Source: Trema orientale (lineage: Eukaryota; Streptophyta; Magnoliopsida; Rosales; Cannabaceae). From it: a DNA stretch of 64,000 bases. Below are positions 36,125 to 49,017 of this stretch, one piece after another. Every line of letters begins with the position of its first letter. The first letter of the stretch is position 1. The position numbers and the translations under genes are program-made. The notes under the pieces were generated by a model that saw only the letters and a list, made by a program, of their open reading frames with translations, did not search any database and was not told the DNA's origin. Location of the stretch: the NCBI GenBank assembly GCA_002914845.1, contig JXTC01000009.1, forward strand, positions 1,707,177-1,771,176, in the 5' to 3' direction.

Positions 36125-38159
36125 ATGTGATATATGATATACACACGGCTTACCATGTGCAATGAGATTGCATAATATGTGAGGGAAGGTCGAGCAATTC
36201 CTATTGCATGTATTGAATCATATTAGAAGAAATTAAGATTTAATGCGTATTTCAAAAATACATGTTCAAGTTTTAAGTCGCAAAGCAGAGGTGATTTTGA
36301 TTATTAAAAAATTCAATAGTAGTGATGATTAAGGAAAAGTGAAAATTTTAAAGAAACTAAAAGAGACGGTAAATCTAAGTTCTTTATTTCTCATAGAGCC
36401 CAAAGTGAAGACCAAAACTTAAGGCTGTCCATCGTCGAAAGTAGATACCTAAACACACTGAACCTACAATTAAGTTTACATTATTTGCCCAAGACAGTTA
36501 TTCACCAGAAATTTTGTCAAGTATGACAATAACAAAATTTTCAAAAATTTTTGATGTCAAAGAAGAGACGAACTAAAGAAAAAGTAAACATTTGAACTAA
36601 TATTGTAATTATTTATTATTTCATTACCTCAAAACTCGTACTAGTATTATAGTTTTATAGATTTATCGAGCATCTTCAGTTCCTAATAAAGTCTAAATTG
36701 ATGCATTTTCGGATAGTTTGAAGACATTTATCGCACTTATCAAAAATGTCACTGTTGACGATAGTTATGAGTTTAAAGCAACATCTGATTCGATGGGTAA
36801 TGGGTGAAGATGGATGGTTCCAAGTGTGAAAAGATTTACTAAATGAGCTATAATCTAGGTTAGACCACAATACACAATTATATGTGATTTATAGTAAGGT
36901 GGATGAGTTAATTCATTCACTATCATTCTATTAAAGTAATGCCGACAGGGTCATCTTATAGCTTCATGCTATAACAATGTTTTAATGTACTTATCAATGC
37001 AATTATGTCTTACTTTTCTACCTTTAAAATTATTGCCTTACATTTTCTTTACTGTAGATATATTGCTATTGGTAAGTTTACTTAAAGACAGGCATAGATA
37101 TTTTTATCTCTATGTATATAGCACTAACTTTTCGTTCATTCTTTTTTTTTTTTTAATAATAGATATAGCACTAACTTTACATTAACTATCATTTCTGCTC
37201 ATACATATTCTTCATACTTATAGGTGTTCTTTGTACCGAGCTCTCCTATTTCACCTATAACAGACATTTGGTATAAGTACCATCACTCTTATACAGATGG
37301 ATAGGAACGTGCTTACATTTCTCATATCCAATATTTTAGAGAAATTGTGGTTCTAGCATGGCAACTAGGGAGACAATTGACATTACTAGTAATAGTTTAT
37401 GACTTTTATGATACAAGACATATATTTTATTGATTGTGATAGTTTATCACTTTTATAGTACAAAATTTGTATTTCAATTCTCTTTTATCCTTGCTAAATC
37501 TAGTTATTTCCTACTAATATTTATTTTATAGGTCAGCAGTCACAATGATGACAGAAGATAACTCAAGAACATGATTTAAGACTTTCATTCAACCTTTGAT
37601 GAATTCCTTTCTTTTTTTCTTTTTTTTTCATTTTTTTTTTTGGTTTCCTCAATTCAATCAGCATAACTTATGACATACTAGCAATAGATTTTTATAATTC
37701 ATAAATAAGTCGAGTATGGTAATTGTCTTAGTTATATGATAAAAGGAGAGAAACTAGAGTATCTCCAAAGAATGCATCAAGCAGAAAAGTGACTGCATAG
37801 CCTAATTCAGTTGTAGCATCGACACTAGATGGAAATCCCTCCGACGTAATAGAAACCTAAAATTTATAAATAATGTAGTAGGATAAAAATTTAGATGATA
37901 CATATAGTGATATGATGATAGAAAGTACGTGCAAATAATTATTTGATCAATCATAAGATCATCAAAATATAAGCTCTTGAACGAAATTGAAAAGAATAAA
38001 CCAAGTCAAGTCAAGTCAAGTAATTTTTTTTTTTTTTTTTTTTTTTAAGTGGAGTAAGCTAAGTGAAGTTATGAAACATAGTTCAACAGCTAGTTAAAAC
38101 TTAAAGAAAAGTACTTGCCTATATAATATCAAGATCAATTGTACACTCAGTGTATATAT
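36125..38159. other. AT-rich stretch, no gene seen
   Basis: Text around 36240-36870 has long weak reading frames that may be decayed mobile-element coding sequence, but no domain is recognisable. Poly-T runs lie at 37141-37154 and 38024-38046, the latter preceded by four TCAAG units (38004-38023). Confidence 0.4.
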
Positions 38160-38760
38160 CTTCATCATGATACTACCCACTGTCAATAAGTATATGTATA
38201 AATCTGATGAATTTGCAATTCATTGTGGTATTCAAGAAAAGGGTCCATATATTATTACGAGGTTTATGAATGGTTTGCGTCCAAAAATTCGTAGTGGGAT
38301 TCTTTTGCATCCACACCATACTCTCGAGAAAATGTACCAAAAGTTTTAGAAGTTGAAGACTACCTTCGTACATTTCCTTCCTACCAAGGCTTTTCGGATA
38401 CTCCTCGTCCGAGCTATTCCATACTTAGGTTTTTATGTATAAGTTCTCAATTTGCTCATGGAACGACTTCAACTTTTCCCTCTCTGAAGCCTTATTAGAA
38501 CGAGAGTCATGAGAATACTCTGTCTAATTCTCACTCACCAGGTTGTCAAATTAAATTATCACCATTGTCATACTAAAGGACATATTGCTTCTCGGTGTCC
38601 TCAATGCATTCTTTCTTTGAATAAAGTTAATGATGACATATCTGATGATGACCCTAATATTATCGTCATTAAACTATTGAAAGTTGCTAATGATGAAGAT
38701 CTCTAACTTAATGACGATCATGGGGATGAAATTTGTACTGCTTGCCTTTAACTCGCCGCA
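38160..38760 (+). mobile_element. Fossil Ty3-type retrotransposon gag fragment
   Basis: Plus-strand text resembles the capsid part of plant Ty3 gag (FAIHCGIQEKGPYIITRFMN, then GLRPKIRSGILLHPHHTLE). About 200 bp further on is a zinc-knuckle-like CHTKGHIASRCPQC. It is an isolated, broken and old fragment. No LTRs, primer-binding site or pol domains were recognised around it, so family assignment beyond Ty3-like is not possible. Confidence 0.55.
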
Positions 38761-39315
38761 TTTGAGTTCTCAAACCCCAAAAGATTGGTGAGAGGCATTT
38801 TTAATACATTAGAAAATTATTATTATTGTTATTGTTATTTATTATGTTCTATTTAATTTTTAGGTTATTTTAATTTTGAGTAACTGTTTTAAATTTTCTG
38901 TTTTATCAACTTCTAAAATTTGTCTACTTTTCTAGTTATATCTGATTACATATTTATAAATAGGCTATCTATGTTATTTCTTTCAATGTATTATAAATGA
39001 ATGAATTAATTAAATCATCAAGTTTCTCCATATCTGATTCTCTTTCTTTGAGTTCTTATCTTAATTTTCTATTGCTCTTCTACCTATTCACATATTTCTG
39101 CCTTAATTCTATTCTATTCTATTCTATTCATTCATCGCTATTCTACCAATTCCCTTGTTTTCTCATATTATCCTACATCATCTCAACCTTTTGATTCCTA
39201 AACCTGAGTCTTTTAGCTATAGCTACTTTCATCCCAATATATGTTCCATCCAATGCTCCTAAGCAATTCTACCAAGAACAAAAGAATTTTTCATTACCTA
39301 TAACATTAAGTTTAT

Positions 39316-39467
39316 GGGCGCGTCTACAGTAGGGGCGTCCCTACGTAAGGCACTGTTTATACACCGTTTGATGGGAATCTGTGTATAAACAGATTTCCCA
39401 CAGATTTCTATCAAACGGTGTATAAACAGGGGCCTTACGTACGGGCGCCCCTACTATAGCCGCCTCC
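39316..39467. mobile_element. 152-bp near-palindromic Mutator-type MITE, perfect 9-bp TSD
   Basis: Two arms of about 67 bp (from 39316 and back from 39467) are almost perfect reverse complements around a loop of about 18 bp. Shared arm text includes AGTAGGGGCG, TACGTAAGGC and GTTTATACACCGTTTGAT. TAAGTTTAT flanks both sides exactly (39307-39315, 39468-39476). Its GC content is far above that of its surroundings, which suggests recent arrival. A transcript would fold into a long hairpin. Confidence 0.9.
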
Positions 39468-40292
39468 TAAGTTTATATATTGGAAAATTTTTGATAATAA
39501 ATAGTATATAAATCGTAAGTGTACCTTGAAACATTTCCAACTTTCATCATAGCTATCCATATAGATGAATGATATAATGTATGAAATTGTTAATATATTT
39601 ACTAATTATCTCTCCAGATCCCGTAAATTAAAATTTAGTGACTCTATTTTCTTTGGGTTTCTTTGCAAAATACATGTTTGTCACAATGTATTTTGGGAAA
39701 TACACCCCTCTTAATAATTTTTTGAGTAGTACACTTTTTTAAGTTTTAAATTATTTTAAATACAAAAATTCCCTTAGCACTTATCTCTCAAACGGCTCTC
39801 GATACTATTTTCTAGTGCAAAACTTAAATATATATATTCTTTCGAGTTGCTAAACCCTATGTCTAGCGCTGCTTGATATCATGTCTAGTACTCTTAACAC
39901 CCCGTCTGGTGCCAAACACTCAAGTGTACCTATTTTTTTTCTTTTAAATTCCTAGACACATTGTCTTGCTCTCGACATCCTTGTTTAGCGGCCTCGACTT
40001 AAGGGCATTTGAGTCTTTTTATATCTCCGTTTTTTAAAAAGAGTGTATTTCTTCTAAAAACTATTAAGATGAGTGTATTTTCTAAAACTCACTATTAAAT
40101 AGGTGTATTTTACCTAATTTTCCTTCTTGTATTGTTCTCCTATTTTTTAGGTAAAATGTGTAAAATTTGATGTATTTCTAAAAACCCACTAATTATTGGA
40201 GAGCAACGTTGGGGAAGTAAAGGAGTTCTGTTGGGATTTTAAAATATAGAATGATTTTTTACTGACAAAAAAAAGAATAGAGTAATTTTATA

Positions 40293-40839
40293 GAGAAAAC
40301 GTAGTAAAATGACCTTGTATTTCATAATTTTTTATGAAACCTTCTGTATTTTAAGAAATATGGGAAAACACTTTTGGATTTGATTTTTTATAACAAAAAG
40401 TCTTGTAATTTGACTATTTTTTAAATTTGCCTCCTCATATCATCAAAATTGGGGAAATTGATTGAAATGACAAAATTACCCTTAATAAATGATAGATCTA
40501 GACTTGAAATAATTTTAAGAATTGTTTATACTAGTTTCCAAATAATATTTTGACTTTTTAAATGACTTCATAAGTGTTAAGTAGTTTCCATACTATCTAT
40601 GTATCCAAACATAACGTGTAAATATAATATAAATCTAAATCTACCATCTAGTGAGGGTAAAATTTTCATTTCTTATAAATTCTCCCAATTTAGTTTATCT
40701 GGGAATGTCAGATTTCAAAAATAGTTAAATTATAATGTTTGCTGTAATAAAAAGTCAAATTCAAAATATTTTTTAAAATACACAAGATTTTGTAAATTAA
40801 AAAATATGAAATGCAAATATCATTTTATGATGTTTTCTC
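40293..40839. mobile_element. 547-bp inverted-repeat element (family of 22780)
   Basis: The termini are inverted repeats: GAGAAAACGTAGTAAAATGA at the left and GAGAAAACATCATAAAATGA in reverse complement at the right. Similarity between the arms continues inward through TATTTTAAGAAATAT-like text. The interior contains TATACTAGTTTCCAAA and AAATCTACCATC, shared with 22780-23220. No ORF; target duplication not clear. Confidence 0.65.
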
Positions 40840-41307
40840 TAATTCATAATGTAGTGAATAATTTGGCATATTTAATAAAAGAAGTCTTATATTTATCTCG
40901 ATTAATTATGAATTGATAGCACAATACAGATGTTAATTTTTTGTGGTTCCAAACAAATTATTATTTTTGTGAGTCAACTTTATAAGATCCTCCACTAATT
41001 ATCGCTCTTTTAACTGTCACCGTTAATGCATAATGCATTGCTACGTGAACCATGACGTGCGAGTAGAAAAAACTAGGCTTCTAGGGTAAATCTAAAACAA
41101 CCGTGATTGTCTTGCTTTGCCATGTCAATTGGAATCTCCGTAAGTTGTTCAACGATGAAGACCAAATCCGGTCGGATGTTGGCCTGATTCAGAGCTCAAT
41201 CGGCCTTCAATTCTCATCCAACTCTCCAATTACTCAAGGAATTTGCTTCAAAACGTACAACAATTTAGGTGGTTCACTTAAGCTTTTGGGCTAATCGCAT
41301 TAATAGC

Positions 41308-41785
41308 CCTGAATTATAATTGTTGTACCACTTTGACTCTTGAATTTTCAACTTACATATTATTGATTTCTGAATTATGTAATTGTTGAAACAATGATCT
41401 TTTTATCACAAATTATTAAATATTTAATAGAATTAAGTCATTATATAGCACATGATTTGGTAAATGTGGTCAAGAAGGAGATTATAAAGTTTTAACTTAC
41501 ACAGTAGATTACCAAAACTTATATAATTATTGAATTAATGACCTTTTTTTTCCATAAAGTGAAATGAGTCATAGGTAGAGCACACAATTTAGTAAGTATG
41601 GCTAAAAAAGAGATTTTGACCCATAGAAATAAATAATGCGCAATTATACACTTTGGCCATGACTATTTTTTTTGAAAAAAAACTGACACAATTTTTTGAA
41701 AAATAGGTCATTGTTGTAACAATTACATCATTCATGGATCATTACTATGTAAGTTAAATGACTATAGTTATATTAAACCCTAAGC
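41308..41785. mobile_element. Foldback element with diverged arms
   Basis: The left arm (CAACTTACATATTATTGAT, ATGTAATTGTTGAAACAATG) pairs with the reverse complement of the right arm (AACTTACATAGTAATGATC, ATGTAATTGTTACAACAATG). An internal repeat of ACACAATTTAGTAA/GCACATGATTTGGTAA type is visible. No ORF. Target duplication not resolved. Confidence 0.6.
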
Positions 41786-42698
41786 CTTTTTGTGTTTATA
41801 CCCACCGTATATTAATGCACGTCGGCTTTAAAACGTTATAGAGATGGTATCACCCAAGAAACTTCACGTATTGATTGGGGGCAAAACGATAGCTTCATCG
41901 TCTCTCACTCGATTTCTTCTGTTGAACTTGTTTATGCCCTAAATAATTCTTCTTCGGGTTTTCTTTTTATTTTTTTTATCATTATATGTTATCTTCTTTA
42001 GTTCATCTTAATAATTTCTGTCCAAAAATATTTCAATAAAGTAACCCACTTATTGAGATTTAAATTTACCAACTAAAATTATCTGTTATTAAGAAAAGTA
42101 AAGCATAATATATAAAACTAAACCAAATAATTATTAATAAATTAAGAATGTCAATACTCTGTTTTGGCTATGGAACTAAGATTTTGAGTTGAAAAAAAAA
42201 CAAAAAAAAAACGGGCACAACAAAGTGAGACAATAAGGTTTTTTTTTTTTTTAATAAAGAAAATATAAGGTGTCACGTTTTGAAATATTCAGATAAATGT
42301 GATTGGAATATTTTACAGCTTTTTATCAGCAAACAAGCTTGGGAATCGCTGCACTTCCAGTCGAGAATCATTTCTCCTTTCTTAGTCTATTAGTGCATTT
42401 TGTGGATTTACAATTTGAATTATCCTAAAAACATTACCAAGCACAAAACAGCCAAATAGCTGGTCATTTTTGGGTCCTCATCCATAACACTGCCTCATAA
42501 CAAACTAAGATATGGTCCTTTTATCGTCCCCAATCAGATTAATTTCAGAGAGTTGATTTTAATACCACTAAACAAGAAAAACCAACCTTTATCCAATAGC
42601 TACACATATAATGCATGACTACATAAGCCAGGGAAATTGTTTCACCGGATGGTAAACGACCACACAATCTACAACACCTCTATTGCCTTCCAAGTCAC

Positions 42699-44047
42699 TC
42701 AGTGGATGACGGGCTTTAGGGGATGAGCTCTCATTTTTGACCAGTCGAGTGTAGAATCAATTTCTTCATCTAGTTCCCCGACAATACTTCTGCAGAATGT
42801 GGGACAAAGTTGTAGACTAGCATTTAGAAACTAAATAATTACCATATAATGATGACAGTAAAGAAAATTTGGGGTTAAATAAAGAAAACAAAGTAGAAGT
42901 TTTACATGTTGTCGCCTCTGATAATATACAAACCCAACACTAGTTGCTGAACACCTTCCTGCAAATCATAACCAATGACCAAGTTACTTTAGTGGCCTAG
43001 TTGGGCAGCTAAACTTATATAAACTAATATGTTGCTATTGTAGATCACACAAAAAAATGATATCAGCACAGTGCTTGAGTTGTAGCATGAGTCATTACAA
43101 ACAAGAATTATACCATTCAGTAATCCAAAATGTTCCCAGGTTGGTTAATTCCTTCCCTGCCCCAAGTAATAGATTTCCAAAAAATCCTTCTTCTCCAATC
43201 AGTGTAAAATATGCCAAAGACTAGACAATAATGTAGTCTACATCTCATCAGAGAAGAAAACAGACCTTTGTGGAGAAAACACGTTCATGAGATTCATCAA
43301 GAATGATATTAGTAGCCTGGTCAAAGCCTTTCAAGACCCCCTGAACAAAAAAGAAAAAAAAAATGTCGATCACATTTTAATAAGATAAAGATGGCATAGT
43401 GAACTAAAACTGTCCAACTTACCACAATATTACGCCCATCATTTGTGATAACTGATATTGTTTCTGCATAAATATGGAATTGTTAAGAGTTAGCGGGAGC
43501 CTGTTTGTATGTGCGTGATGAAGAGAGAGGATCAAGGAACCCATGACAAAAAAAACTAAGAAATGCATCTAGTGGAGACTAATTGTTCTCCCCCCCCCCA
43601 ACAAAAGTCCACGCAAAATATATCTACTTAACTAAAAATATATTAAAAAAAGTAGAGCAACAAAACAATTTTATCACGATTTTTAGCATAAAATTGAAGC
43701 ATTGTACAAGTTTTCTGTTAAAATATGACAACATTCTGTTCCTTTTTGCCATTCAACCAATTATTAAAGCAGGTTAGAAGGCTGTAAGGTTTCCAAGAAA
43801 CTATAACACCATATATGCGTCTTCTCAAAAGATCATCAATGATAGTATGCCCGCAAAATTTGATAAAATAAAAAATAAAAAGGCAAAAAGCTCAACTCCT
43901 CAAGCTCCTCATTGGCTAGAAAAGGGGTGGAATGATTTAAAATTTAAGCTACAAAACACATGTATGCAACATACAACTCCAAAGTAAGGGATTGTTAAGA
44001 ATTTACATACGATCTACAAGAGTCTCAAGTCCAGGACCACCAGACAT
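42699..44047 (-). CDS. LSM8: U6 snRNA-associated Sm-like protein LSm8
   Basis: Five coding exons: 44047-44011, 43463-43423, 43340-43266, 42958-42906 and 42789-42699. They join in frame to 98 aa, the normal length. The product reads MSGGPGLETLVDQTISV..., with the Sm1 fold (NDGRNIVGVLKGFDQATNII), ESHERVFSTKEGVQ, the Sm2 motif (LYIIRGDNISIVGELD) and the conserved tail MRAHPLKPVIH. LSm8 is the subunit that makes the LSm2-8 ring nuclear. The ring binds the 3' end of U6 snRNA and supports pre-mRNA splicing. All splice sites are GT..AG. The start is the first ATG in the Sm frame, and further untranslated exons probably lie upstream (see 44602-45836). Identity is clear from sequence. Confidence 0.96.
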
Positions 44048-44601
44048 ATTGCAATCCTCGTAATGAATAAAGTAGAGATTTCCTTGTCAGACTGGTGACA
44101 AAATAATTTCTGCAAAGAAAACGGTGAAAAAAAAAAATTATTTTTTCTAACACAATTGACCTAACAAATGAAGGAAGACACAAGCTAGGAGTATAAAGAG
44201 AAACTTAAACTGACATTTGATGTAAAATTAATAAGAAATATTGGAAATATCACCAAATAATTGAAGGTGTGTCTCGTATTAAAATAGAACGTGCTAATTA
44301 CAATATTACAGGGTTTCGAAGCTTGTTATTCTCCTAAATTCAAAAATAGAGCCCAACCCTGAGTTGCATACATGTTACCGTGTGTGGGCTGGACACGTTT
44401 ATGTGCACCTACATGCTTGTGTGACAGAGCAAGCAATTGGCAGAACTACTCTAAATTTATTTGTTGATGCATTGACATGGGAACGGGGTGTTTTCTAAAT
44501 TGTAATTATTTTCATAGTCGCACTAAAACACATGAATATAAAGTTTAAAGACCCGACAATTAACCATTAAGTCATCAATAAACAACCATATTGTAAGCTC
44601 T

Positions 44602-45836
44602 AAGGAGCACTCAAAACCAGTCTAACACAGCCTGTCAAATGAGAAATTTGCCGAAAATCGAAAAAATAAATTTTTTTTTTTTTTTTTTGCAGGATCAACC
44701 ATCAAACACGACATATACGGCGCCTCAATGGTGCAACATTGACAACAAACATCAAATGAGAAATTTAGGAGAACTACTCTGCCGAAAATCGACCAAAATT
44801 GAAGGATCAACCATCAAGCACTGCATATGAACCCCCTCAATGGGGCACCTCCGACAATGTGCATAGACAGAAAGGCATTAGATCCTCACTGATAAGCACA
44901 AATGGTGTGATAAAATATGCGATTTTGGGTATTCCTATACTCGGCCTAACACTCGAACACTGGTTTCCAACATATGATTCACCAATAAAATTTCACTGCA
45001 GAACCAAGCACATAATTGTATATACGTATATATAAACATATATAAACGAAAAAAAAAAAAAAAATCTTAAAACAACAACAACAACAACAACAACGACAAC
45101 TTAGACTTACATGTGGAAATGAGGTTGGCAACGGCTACAGAAGCGAGCAATTCTACAATAATAAGCAAACCCATTTCAATAACCATATAAATACTAATAT
45201 CTGTAAGCAGTACAATCCAATACAAGTCAAATAATAAGAAGGGTTTGATGTAACCCTAAAAGAAAGAAGCAGATAGAAATGGAGATGGAGACTATAAGCG
45301 AAGAAGAAGGAGCGAGAGAGAGAGAGAGAACGCTTGTGCCCTAGCTCTAGCGGGCTATGGATGAAGCCGCTTGATCGGTGGCGAAGAGCTAGTAAATACT
45401 AAGGAGGGAAAACGATGGAAGCAAAGTCGGGTGATGATCATGAAACTTACTAGTCCATTTAACTCTAATAATATTTACAATTCTAGTATAAACCCTAACA
45501 ATACTCCATTTAATTGTAAATAAATTCTACAGAAATTTCAACACAAACAAAACAAATTTAAGAGTATATTAACAAAATACAACCAGACCAGACCAGGCCA
45601 GACCAGACCAGAGAAGAGAATCAAACCTGAGTGCGGAGCTCGGCAAACGAGCAGACTGGTGGCGACCGGAGCTGGGCGCGAGCAGAGCTGTCGGCGTGCG
45701 GAGCCGGGCGCGAGCAAAGCCGGCGGCGTCGAGCTTCAGAGAAAGACGGCAATGGCGAGTGACTGAGAGAGAGAGAGAGAGAGAGAGAGACGAAACCTAA
45801 TGGTGTGTTGATGGGCTAATGAACTGGGCTTAAAAT
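44602..45836 (-). promoter_or_regulatory. LSM8 upstream region (duplication copy A)
   Basis: On the minus strand this holds the likely LSM8 leader: a GC-rich first exon whose donor is CTCAG|GTTTGA (exon edge 45627), a possible small untranslated exon at about 45113-45156 (TTATTGTAG before it, CACAT|GTAAGT after it), and T-rich intron sequence with an ATTTGACAG acceptor-like site at 44632-44640. A GA/CT repeat (about 45765-45790) is typical of plant leaders. The whole region recurs at 53202-54335 upstream of the mitochondrial L15 gene. Copy A has an internal tandem duplication of about 115 bp (44638-44860) present once in copy B. Splicing is predicted from sequence only. Confidence 0.65.
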
Positions 45837-45954
45837 TTCAAAGTAACATGTTGCCTACATATATCGGAAGTTTTAAGTGGAAATTAGGCCTTTTATGACA
45901 TTTTCAGGGGAAAAAAAGAAGAAAGAAAAATACGGTGGTTTGTGTTTTTCATAC

Positions 45955-46262
45955 GTCCGGTATGGTTTTTATTAGAAACATACTATTTTTTAAAAAATAT
46001 TTACGAAATGCTATTTTTAAAATAGTAACTAGTAACCGATAATCAGTTTCTAGAAACTAGTAACCAAAAGTATTTAAAATTAGTAATCGGTAACTAGTTT
46101 TCAAAAACTAGTATCTAATAACTATTTTAATAATATTTTTCTAAAAACAAATTTAAAAAATGATATTTTTCTAATAAAAACGTACGAAAATTTGAAAAAA
46201 AAATCCAACCTCTGTATTTTTGTAACTCTTTTAGTTTTTTATAAGTAAAAGTGTTATAAACA
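45955..46262. repeat. Foldback repeat, family of 10110
   Basis: Collinear with 10110-10445: TTTTTATTAGAAA at the left, repeated ACTAGTAACC/GGTAACTAGTTTTC words, TTTTTCTAATAAAAAC, then GTATTTTTGTAACTCTTTT and TATAAGTAAAAGTGTTA. It ends next to an N at 46264. No ORF. Confidence 0.6.
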
Positions 46263-46903
46263 CNCCGGAGAAAGAATATGAAAAGTAAATTCACTATATT
46301 TTTTACTGAGAATCGTGAAATGGTTCATGCATGCTTGTTGCCCGGAGCAAAAAGATCAAGTTGGTAAGGATTAAAATGTCCCTTAATTTTTTAATTTATT
46401 TATATGATTGTCTTATCATAGAGAGCCCTTTTACCATTCTGTACAAATGGGCTATATTGTATATAAATGTGTATATGTTTTTTTTTAAATAAATAAATAT
46501 ATAAACTACTGGCTAGTTCGGTTTGAAATTGACCATTTTTTTTTCTAAATCGAGAATTGTACCTAACCGAACCGAACCGAATCAGTTAATTTTCATATTT
46601 TTTAATCAATAACCAACTATTTAAGAGGAAAAATCACACTGTTTAGTGTAGTTTGGACTGGGTTGAGCAACTTTTGTGATTATTTTGAACACCCTTACAA
46701 AAATGTTAAAATTAGAGAACATATGCTCTAAAGTACATTCAGACTTGACCTCTACTCAAAGTTATTAAATCTTTGGTATGGCCCTTAAAAAGCAAGGGGT
46801 CTTATAGCAAAATGACAAACTTTTGGGCTTATTTTAAATAAATATCTATTTTTTTAAATATTATAATAAAATGATTGGTATATGTGTAAATCTATATATA
46901 TAT

Positions 46904-47144
46904 AGGGCACCAATCCAGTAGGTATTTTTTTTTTTATCTATACATAGGTATCAATTTGGCCAATAGAAATTTTTTTTACAAAATTTTTTTATATTAAAAA
47001 GTAGGAGAGAGAAAAAGCATTAATGATGCACGTCTTTTAATGCATCTCATTTTAGCCATTGGATCACCATTAGATGATGATCTAATGGCTAAAAAAAACA
47101 CCTACACATAGGTAAAAAAAAAAATACCTACCGGATTGGCAACC
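46904..47144. mobile_element. MITE 1 of an inverted pair
   Basis: About 240 bp with inverted ends containing CCAATCCAGTAGGTA and, at the other end in reverse complement, CCAATCCGGTAGGTA. The interior includes GCATTAATGATGCACGTCTT and TTAGATGATGATCTAA. Flanks are TA-rich, so a target duplication cannot be read. Confidence 0.75.
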
Positions 47145-47256
47145 ATATATATATATATATATAGGTTGCAATCCAACAGTTATTTTTTTTTTTACCTATA
47201 TATATATGTATATTCAGCTTTTAACTATAAAAAGAGAAATAGGGACATTTATTAAA

Positions 47257-47499
47257 GGTTGGCAATCCAGTAGGTATTTTTTTTTTAGCCTATGTATAGG
47301 TATTTTTTTTCTAGCCATTAAATCATCATCTAACAATGATCTAACGGTTATAATAATATGCATGAAAAGACGTGCATCATTAATGCTATTTCTCTCTCAT
47401 ACTTTTTAATATAAAAAAATGTGCATGGTAAATTTTAATTGGCCAAAACAATATCTACGTATAGGTTAAAAAAAAAGACCTACTGGATTGGTGTGCCCT
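47257..47499. mobile_element. MITE 2 of an inverted pair
   Basis: The same family as 46904-47144 in the opposite orientation (interior AAAGACGTGCATCATTAATG). A fragment of a third end (TTGCAATCCAACAGTTATT) lies between them at about 47164-47195. The pair could form a large stem about 240 bp long. Confidence 0.75.
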
Positions 47500-48990
47500 C
47501 TATTAAAACAGTGTAAGAAAAATATACATACTATAATTTTCCAAGGCTGTAATTTCTATAAAATAAAACTTCACATCTTTAATTAGAAACATTTTGATAA
47601 TTAATTTTAAATTTAACGGATATAGTTTTAAAATGTTTATTACTAAGTTTCAAGATCTTATAAGGTAATTTTTGTGTAAAAAAATTAATTGAAGGTTGAT
47701 TTTCACAAGTTTTAACCCAAAAAAAATTGTGATAATCATCAAAATTTTTCGATAATATTCGACTTCTTTTAATTGTTTTCAATAAAAGCGATAGTTTTGA
47801 CAAAATTTTGATAAATGTGGTATTTTGGATAATTTTTGTGCATTTTGACAACTTTCGGTACAATCTAAAAGAAGTGCATTTTCAAACATTTTCTTTTAAT
47901 TTTTTATGGTAATTTATCAAAAAAATTGAAAAATCCTGGATTTTGAAATTGTTTGAAAAGTCCAGGATTTTAATTAGAAAAATAAAATTTTAAATGTATT
48001 TAAACAAATATCACTTTTTATTAATTGATGAAATACTTGAAGTCAAAAAACTTGATTAGTTACCTCAAATAACTAGATTAGTTATCCCAAATAACTCAAC
48101 TGGTTACCTCAAATACTATTGAAAAATACAAATTTTGAAGAAAAAGAGACATTATACAAATATTTATTAAAAGTATTATTTTTCTAAAACTATTTTTAAA
48201 AAGTGATATTGTTCTAAATCAATCCGGAATTTTTCAAAAGGTTTGGCCCATCTATGATTTTTCAATTTTTGGTATTTTGGGTTTGGAATTTTGAAAGAAG
48301 CCTTTTTCAATATAATTTCTACAAAAGTAGTATTCTTGAAAATTTTCGATACAATTTGGGCTTATTGAATACATGCCGAAAGTTCAAATCATTGAAACAT
48401 TAAGGATGGGCTTTGGTTTTTAAATAATCTCAGAGTTATTTAGAAATATCGTTTTAAAATTAGTTTGAGAAATACCAACTTAAATTTATTAGAAAAATAC
48501 CACTCCTATTCAAAATTGGAATTTTCAAAGATACTTGAGTAACCATTCGACTTACCGAAGATAACCAATAACTCGACTCACTACCTCAACTAACCCACGA
48601 ACTGGTCAGAAGTAGTATCTTTCTAAATAATTCTGAGATATTGAAAAAGTGACCATTTTCTTTTCTTTTCTTTTTTTTTTTGAAAATTTTACGGCGTAAA
48701 ATCAAATTTCCTCAATACTATTTCGATAAGTGACATTTTTTAGATAATTTTGACGAAAGTAGCAATTTTCGACAATTTTCTACAATTTTGGACAACGTCA
48801 ATGATTTTCGCAATTTTTTACTACCGTAGTGATTTTTTGTAAGTCTGCCAGAAATGATGTTTATGCAAAAGCAAAGTAAAACAGCTTCCCTCCTCTGACT
48901 TAAGGGTAGGGCCCTTTCAAAAAGCATACTCCCTCTGATAAAATCCCTCTTTGTTCTAAGCTGCATCTTAGAAATACAAAATCCTCAACA
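47500..48990. other. AT-rich stretch between MITEs and the mitochondrial L15 gene
   Basis: It holds T-rich low-complexity text with recurring GATAATTTT and GGTTACCTCAAAT/AACTCAACTGG-like words, probably old repeats. The minus-strand frame at 47579-47863 is compositionally biased and shows no domain. No gene supported. The last part may be 3' flank of the L15 gene. Confidence 0.45.
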
Positions 48991-49017
48991 GAAATAAACT
49001 TATTTTTGCCTATTGTA

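Noticed and set aside
44622-44830. Small frames on both strands in the LSM8 upstream region, one with Cys-rich text also seen at 53198-53386
   Set aside because: They lie in predicted leader/intron sequence and differ between the two duplicated copies in the frame-determining bases; no sign of coding selection.
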